DNA of 64,000 bases, from positions 20,987,501 through 21,051,500 of the forward strand of contig CP136896.1 of NCBI GenBank assembly GCA_034359265.1, in the 5' to 3' direction. The notes under the pieces are model-generated. The model was given only the letters and a program-made list of their open reading frames with translations. It ran no database searches and was not told the origin of the DNA. A program made the translations under genes and the position numbers. Origin of the DNA: Canna indica (lineage: Eukaryota > Streptophyta > Magnoliopsida > Zingiberales > Cannaceae). Position 1 is the stretch's first letter. Every line of letters begins with the position of its first letter. Below are positions 57,511 to 64,000 of this stretch, piece after piece.

Positions 57511-59364
57511 GGGGGCGTTTGGTTACCCGCAAGTGTAAATGCTGTAAAATTTATTTACATGCAAAAGCAAATGTCCGCAAATAGATTTTGCAGCCTACCG
57601 TTTGGTTGCCCGCAAGTAGAGTTGCAACTTCTATTTGCAAGCATTTGGTTGGCCGCAAATGGAAGTTGTAATTACACTTGCAACTTGCAACGTGCAACTT
57701 GCATCTTACGAAATTTTTTGGGTCGGGTCGGGCACGAATTTTCTCAAGTCGGGCTGAGCCGGGCCGGGATGGGATGGGTCGAGCATGCACGAATTTATCC
57801 AGGCCGGGTACAAACTTTTTCGGGCAGGGCCGGGCACGAACTTTTCGGGTCGGGTCGTGCACAAATCTTTTTGGGCCGGGCCGGACACGAATTTTTTCGA
57901 GTCGGCCCAAGCCGGACCGGGACAGGTTGGGCAGTGCACGAATTTTTTTGGGCAAGGCTGGGCCGAACACAATTTTTTTTTCGGGCTGAGCACGAATTTT
58001 TTTTCTGGTCAGGCCGGGCCGGGCATGAATTTTTTTGAGCTGGGCCGGGAAACGAATTTTTTCAGGCCGGGTCGGGCAGGAATTTTTTCGGGCCGGGCCG
58101 AGCACAAAATTTTTTTGGCCGGGAACGAATTTTCTCATGCGGGGTCGGTCATAAATTTTTTGGGCCGAGCCGAGTCAAGATGGGCAGTGCACGAATTTTT
58201 TCGGGCAAGGTTGGGCCCGATGCGAATATTTCGGACTGGGCATAAAATTTTTCGAGTCGGGTCGGGACACGAATTTTTTTGGGCAGGGCTGACCACGAAT
58301 TTTTTCGGCCAGGGCCAGGCAAGAATTTTTTCGGTCCAGACTGGGCACAAATTTTTTGGGGCGGGCCGAGCACAAAATATTTTGGGCCGGGTTGGGCACG
58401 AATTTTTTAGGGTTGGGCCGTGCACGAATAATTTTGGGCCGGGCAAGGCACGAATTTTTTCGGGTCGGCACGAGTCGGGCAGTGCATAAATTTTTTCGGG
58501 CAGGGCTGGGTTGGGCACGAATTTTTTTGGGTCGGGCATGAATTTTTTCGGGCCGGGCCGGGGTACAAATTTTTTTTGGGCAGGGCCGGGCCGACAGTGA
58601 ATTTTTTTGAGCCAGGCTCAGCACGAATTTTTTCTGGCCTGGCCGAGCACAAATTTTTTCGGGCTAGGCCAGGCATGAAATTTTTTAGTAGGGCTGGGCA
58701 CGAAATTTTTCAGGCCGGGTTGGTCACGAATTTTTTTGGACCGAGCCGGGCTGGGATGGGCCGTGCAGTGCACGAATTTTTTGGGTCGGGTCGGACACAA
58801 TTTTTTTCGGGGCGGGACGGACACAAATTTTTTCGGGCCGGGCCGGGCACAAATTTTTTCGGGCCAGGCTGGACACGAACTTTTTTGGGCCGGGTCGGGC
58901 ATAAATTTTTTGGGTCGAGCCTGGGACAAATTTTTTCGGGCCAGGCTAAAAACTTAGGCCCGACACGATTTGTCTGACAAATTAATAATTTTTAATTTTT
59001 GTATAATACTGAAAATATATTTAAAAATCTATCAAATGACATCAGATGTAAAATCTGACACTACCATCAGGTTCAGCACGCAAAAACCTACAACTTTGAT
59101 ATTTATCTCGTCTTCTTCCGACGACTCTACGTCACCAAAATTAATTATTTTTCAATACTTAAATTATTGCATTTGCAGCCCGCAATCTTGTATTGCGGGC
59201 TTTTTGGGCTGCAATTCCACTTGCGGCCCGCAAATGATATTTGAAATACAAGTTGCAACTAGTAAATGCTGCAAAATGATTTTGCAGCCAACCAAACAAA
59301 TTTGTTATCTAAATGCTGCAACTAGAGTTGCAGCATTTGTACTTGCGGGCAACCAAACACCCCC
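57511..59364. mobile_element. 1.85-kb inverted-repeat element filled with a minisatellite
   Basis: The left end GGGGGCGTTTGGTTACCCGC and the inverted right end GGGGTGTTTGGTTGCCCGC match, and the inverted similarity continues through AAATGCTGYAA. TGA flanks both ends (57508-57510 and 59365-59367). The unoccupied duplicate of the target site at 59825-59850 reads AGTGAGCGAGTGATAG, which matches the site expected after removal of the element in 14 of 16 positions. No transposase is encoded. The TGTTTGGTT ends resemble those of PIF/Harbinger- or hAT-type MITEs. Confidence 0.8.
57703..58965. repeat. Tandem minisatellite, unit about 28-31 bp
   Basis: Around forty imperfect units of the form GGGCCGGGCACGAATTTTTT fill the centre of the inverted-repeat element. 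G/C-rich words alternate with T runs of 5-9. The phase lacks stop codons in most frames of both strands, which produces many long but meaningless open frames. Confidence 0.9.
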
Positions 59365-60300
59365 TGAGTGAATGATAGAAAGGTGGGCGAGGACAATGAT
59401 TCTAGGGGATAATGCATATAATAGACATATATATAATGGAAATTTTGATTTTGATTTTTATGAAAATTACGATTTATCATTACCTTTTTGAAATTTATTT
59501 TCAGAAATTCAAAGTATCATTTCTATGGTTGCTTTTTATTCGAAATCTTTGAACGAGATTTTAAGGATGATATTAGAATTATGTTTTTGCTATCGTTCTC
59601 ATTTTGTCTCGTGAAATATTATTTCTCAAATGGTTTTTGATATCTCCATCGATACATAAAAATATCATTACTGGAACTTGATAAATGAATATTAGACTTA
59701 AAATTCTTTGATATCATGTATTGATATGTCTAAAAATGGATTTCTTGTTTTCATCTCTTATGTTGGTTGACTTCGTTTTCATGAAAACTAATTTTCAAAT
59801 TTCAATTTTGACTTTGATTTCGTCAATAATAGTGAGCGAGTGATAGAAAGGTGGGCGAGGACGAGGGTTTAGGGGAGAATGCATATAGTAGACATATATA
59901 TAACATAAATTTAGATTTAGATTTTCATGAAAATTACGATTTATCATTGACTTTTGAAGTTTATTTTTAGAAATTCAAAGTGTCATTTCTATGGTTGCTT
60001 TTTATTCAAAATCTTTGAATGAGATTTTAAGTATGATATTAGAATCATGTTTTTGCTATCGTTCTTGTTTTGTCTCGTGAAAAATCATTTCTCAAATGAT
60101 TTTGATATCTTGATCGATACATAAAAATATCATTACTTGAACTTAATACATGGATATTAGACTTAGAATTATTTGATATCTAAATATGTCTAAATATGGA
60201 TTGATGTGTCTAAATATGGATTTCTTGTTTTCATCTCTTATGTTGGTTGACTTCGTTTTCATGAAAACTAGTTTTCAAGTTTCAACTTTGACTTTGGTTG
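59365..60300 (+). repeat. 467-bp tandem duplication in a retrotransposon internal region
   Basis: The segment starting at GTGAATGATAGAAAGGTGGG (about 59368) is repeated from about 59835 (GCGAGTGATAGAAAGGTGGG) with scattered changes. Both copies contain GGATAATGCATATA or its variant and GTTGGTTGACTTCGTTTTC. The block resembles the non-coding internal region of the LTR element at 22113-24212, in the opposite orientation. Confidence 0.7.
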
Positions 60301-62035
60301 ACTTTTCTTGTCCTTTTTGATCGATATCAAAAGATAGAGAAAAATATAGGTTAAATGAAAGAAAATATAGGAAAAATATACGTATAGATAGGGGAGTACA
60401 TTTATTTAGATATGAATGATGATTAGGAGAAAAATCTCATGATTGACTTCCTTTATGTTTTATTGAAGATATTTTCTTAAGGATGTTTATCATCATCAAA
60501 AAAGAGGAGATTGTTGGACTAAGGTTTTCAACCTAGGTCTTAATCTCGGTTTTGATGATAACAAACATGAAATTAATATTTTTACGGAGAAATATTTTCA
60601 GGTTCCAAGTCGAGTAGTACACGACGTCTCGATTAGAAAAATCGAAAAAATCGAAGAAATCAGCAATGACACTCGTCGACGCTCGAATTTCATCGAGAAT
60701 ATAGAGTTTAGGTTTAGGATGTCTAGCATGTGTTGTAAATCATCATTATGATGCAAAGAAATTTAAAAATAAAATACAGAACCCCAAAATATAAAAATCC
60801 AAAAAATAAAAAAACGGCATAGAAATCCTCTAAGCCTAGGAAGCTCCTCGGATTGCTATATAATTTAGACATCTCCTTAGGTAAAAACAAGATAAAGACC
60901 TATTTTTCAGAAATTTTTGAAAACCTTTAACCTATCCATATTTGACTCGGGAGACTCTAAAATTTCTGATTTTCGCAAATTAACATTAGACACCAAAATT
61001 TAGATTTTGATTCTTTAGGATTTTAATTTTTTAAATATTTTTATTGAATCCAAATGGGGCTAATCCTTATAATAACTTAAAGTTAAGAAATATTAAATAA
61101 GACTAGTGAAGAATCAATAAACCAGAAAAATCAGCAACCTGCCAAAACTATAGGTATCGGTCGAATCTCGGTCGATCCTCAGTCTGCCGGCAGTCGACCG
61201 AGGATCGACCGAAAGGGTTTTGGAAAATTTCCAAAACTTGTTCGGCTGATCCTCGGTTGAATCTCAATCGATCGAGGGTTGCTCGACGGTCGACTGAATT
61301 ATCCAACGGATCAATTTAGATTCGTAGAATGGCTCTTTTTGAGCCTCTACCCTTGGGATCTTTATAAATACTCCCAAGACAGCATTCCTTACCTGTCTAA
61401 TGTTCCATTGAGCCATCTTATGGTCCTTTGCAAGCTTTTCTTGAGCCATTCTTGAGCAAACCCTAGTTTCATAGAGAAACCTTGATTGAGTCTTCACTCT
61501 TCATTGATTCATCATCCAAAGACATCAAGAGGACTTGGGAACTTGTATTCGAGCTCAGTACAATTGGTTTGTTTATTGCTCCATTTGTTATTGTATTTTT
61601 GGTATTTATTTCATCGTTACTTAAATTTGTAAAGATCTAGTTGTAGATCTTAAGTTTAGTGGTTGTCTTGGTATTGAGGCTTAAATTCACCGGTGTAAAC
61701 TTAGTTCACTATGACTAGTTGTGTTGTCCTTAGGGTTGAGGTGGGAGAGTGCTCTCAGTAGGAAGACGAAGACTTTCGGGTGTGGAACCGCCTTCAGTGT
61801 GAGAGCGGAGATTTTTCGGTGAAAAAGTTCTCATTGTAAAGGAAACACTTTAATCTAGTAAATTAGAGTTGAAAATCTTAAGGGAAGTGATTAGATAGTG
61901 AAGTAGTGAAATAGTCATTAGGGCCGAACCACCATAAATCTTATTATTTGCATTGCTCATATAGTGTTTTGTTTACTTGTGTTATTTACTCGCTTTCGCA
62001 GTCATCTAGTTCAATTGAGCTCTAACCTAAGTAAT
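60301..62035 (+). mobile_element. 3' end of an LTR retrotransposon: polypurine tract and 3' LTR
   Basis: A polypurine tract AAAAAAGAGGAGAT ends just before TGTTGGACTAAGG at 60512, which begins an LTR of the same family as 20805-22112. It has GATGATAACAAACATG, a GATCGACCGA-type array (61155-61290), a TATA-like TTTATAAATACTC (61371), GGTGGGAGAGTGCTCTC and GGGCCGAACCACCATAAA. The usual terminal ACTATTCACC block is missing, so the LTR is truncated near 62035. No 5' LTR or gag lies upstream in the window. Confidence 0.75.
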
Positions 62036-62263
62036 GAAGAATTGATTAAAATCAAATTTAAATTAAGATTTCATAATATTATATTATTTTAAAATTTTAA
62101 AATTGAAAAATCAAATAGTATAATAAATTAATAAATTAATAATATACGAAGATTGATTATATTTGTAAATAAATTTTAAAAAAATAGAGGAAACTTTATT
62201 AACATAAATCGCACGTAAAAAAGGCTACATATGTACCTTATATAGTTCTATTATAACTTAGAA
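62036..62263. other. AT-rich sequence, nothing recognised
   Basis: A short AT-rich stretch between the truncated LTR and the CACTA-like MITE. No feature was seen. Confidence 0.5.
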
Positions 62264-62611
62264 CACTACAACACAATTGACCTATAGTGACACAAAATTG
62301 AAGATAATTATATTTTTATTTTTAAATCTTCATGTTTAGAAACTAATAAACTCATAATTTATTTCTAATTAGCCTCTAACAATCTATAGAAATAGCCTTA
62401 GAGTCAGATCAATTAAGTGACTCTGTTGCTAGTATTTCTATATCTTAGAGTCCAAATTAATTAAGTGTCTCTATTATTATTGTTTCAATAGATCTTTAAA
62501 GACTAATTAGAAATAAATTTTATGTCTATAAGTCTCTAAATTATATAAAAATTAATTAAAAATAAAAATAAAAAATATTTTTAATTTTGTCTCTATAATA
62601 ATATTGCAGTG
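62264..62611. mobile_element. CACTA-like MITE, 348 bp
   Basis: The left end is CACTACAACACAATTG and the right end is the complement of CACTGCAATATTATT. GAA lies directly outside both ends (62261-62263 and 62612-62614). The two arms are inverted copies for about 100 bp, through AATTTATTTCTAATTAG. The centre holds a second inverted pair around AATTAAGTGACTCT and AATTAAGTGTCTCT. There is no coding capacity. Confidence 0.75.
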
Positions 62612-64000
62612 GAAGGATTATGTCTATGTAGTCCCTTTATAATTATTTTATAATTATTTAAAATTTTGCAATTCTTCACCCGGACCAGCTATTTCAATTG
62701 CTTGAGTTTCCTCTCTCCTAATATAAAGACATGTCATACCCTCTTTTATCTTGAAATTTATCTTCGACGGAACAATCCTTAAAATATATGCATATTTATA
62801 CGATCTCTCTACTCATTTGACTCTATCTATACCTAAAGTCATATTTGTTGCACTAAAACAAGACTCTCCTACGGACAGGAGAACAATTAATATATGACCT
62901 GTTATATATATATCACATGACACATGATAGATTTTTGTTTGTGACTCGTGTTAAAATATCAAAATTCTCAAGGTCATGTTCTAAATAAAAACACAATTCA
63001 TTTAAATTATTAAATTTTAGTAAAAAAAATTAACAACTAACTGAGCGAATGTACTTATCGATCATTTTATCTCCACATATGAAGAGTAATCTAAATGATG
63101 AAGGTGTTGTTTCATGTTCATTACCAAATTAATATTGATTCATAAAATAGTATACATATTATAGAGAAAATTACGGGAAAGGACTCTTTTGGGATAAAGG
63201 TTTAACGAAAATGCTTTTGGACGTATATTTCATGGGAGAGAAACCCAAAATAAAAATAAAATGTATCAATTTTTAGAAAATCAAAAATTTTCGGCACCCA
63301 CTCTCCTCAACTTGCATGATTTTTTTCAATTTTTTTTCTCAAAAATGTCAATACTCCCAACTCTATCTCTCTATCAAATACGCATGTGGAGAATTAACAA
63401 TTATCTATGAAAACTTATCCAGCAAGACACATGTTGTGAGTGTTTCCAATTTGATTTTTTGTCTCTCTCTGAGCTATGACTACATGTTTTGATTTTTATT
63501 TTTTAATCTTTTGGTTTCCGATTTTAGATTCTATTTTTGAGTCTGGGTTAATTGTTAGTCCACGGTTAATTAGTTAATATATATATAATATTTTAATATT
63601 TTACACCTCCAATTTTTTAATATATTTTTCTCTAAAACTTATATAAAGTATTACATTGAAGTATATATTTAAATTATATTTTATTCTCCAAAATTTAACT
63701 AATTATATATATATGAATAAATATTAGGATACACAAGTCTTTAAAATATTATAATGCATATTTATAATAAATAAAAATTTGAATTTCACGTTGAACATAT
63801 TCAATTCTTACAAATTATTTGTGAGGATGTTATTTTTCTTTTGATTTTTTATTTATGAATATTATGTTTGGTTTGTATTTTTTTATTTTGAAGTATTTTC
63901 AACAATTGAAATGGACTTTGCAATTTAATTGTATAATTATATAATTTTATATGTTAAAAAAATTTATTGGTTAATCAAGTGGGACTTCGAGGTGGAGGTA
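62612..64000. other. AT-rich intergenic, nothing recognised
   Basis: No open frame of useful length, RNA gene or bounded repeat was seen up to the window edge. Confidence 0.5.

Noticed and set aside
57551..58977. Long frames on both strands suggesting repetitive proteins
   Set aside because: They follow directly from a stop-poor minisatellite and are open on both strands at once. No domain or start context supports translation.

Overview
This is nuclear DNA from a flowering plant. The coding sequences have plant-type GT-AG introns in an AT-rich background, and the window is dominated by plant transposable elements: nested CACTA (En/Spm) DNA transposons, Ty1/copia-type LTRs, LINEs carrying RT, zf-RVT and RNase H domains, a BED-finger hAT and several small inverted-repeat elements. 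I cannot assign a species. Three host-type genes look intact: two diverged members of a plant multi-pass membrane protein family (11902-12852 and 28459-29214, both minus) and an ATL-type RING-H2 E3 ligase (56588-57142, minus). A broken third member of the membrane family lies at 7556-7836.

Layout. 1-5040: two tandem copies of a decayed retrotransposon gag-like region (minus), the first split by a solo LTR (640-2003) and carrying a 34-codon tandem repeat. 5040-7240: little recognisable. 7244-7500: a miniature TRIM-like retroelement. 7556-13390: the membrane-protein family region, with LINE 1 inserted (about 7895-10660). 13390-18590: LINE 2, whose endonuclease region is split by a 1.2-kb foldback element. 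18600-27337: a hAT transposase pseudogene (minus) split by a 6.2-kb gag-only copia-type LTR retrotransposon. 28459-29214: membrane protein gene.

29670-50065: three CACTA transposons nested inside each other, each with CAC ends and its own 3-bp target duplication: outer C (ATT), middle B (TCA, inserted in the transposase gene of C) and inner A (ACT, inserted in the end repeats of B). A is about 11 kb and has uninterrupted coding capacity for both CACTA proteins: a 1104-residue TnpD with one intron and a TnpA-like protein of at least 594 residues in seven exons. It is the most functional-looking mobile element here. It also holds a cluster of hairpin-forming tandem repeats between its two genes.

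50066-64000: a lone LTR, a 5'-truncated LINE with an RNase H domain, a broken spliced RNase H-like gene, the RING gene, a 1.85-kb inverted-repeat element filled with a GC/T-rich minisatellite (an unoccupied duplicate of its target site lies 0.5 kb away), the 3' part of another LTR element, and a 348-bp CACTA-like MITE. No tRNA, rRNA or CRISPR array was seen. All calls were made by eye from the sequence and translated frames; no database search was run.
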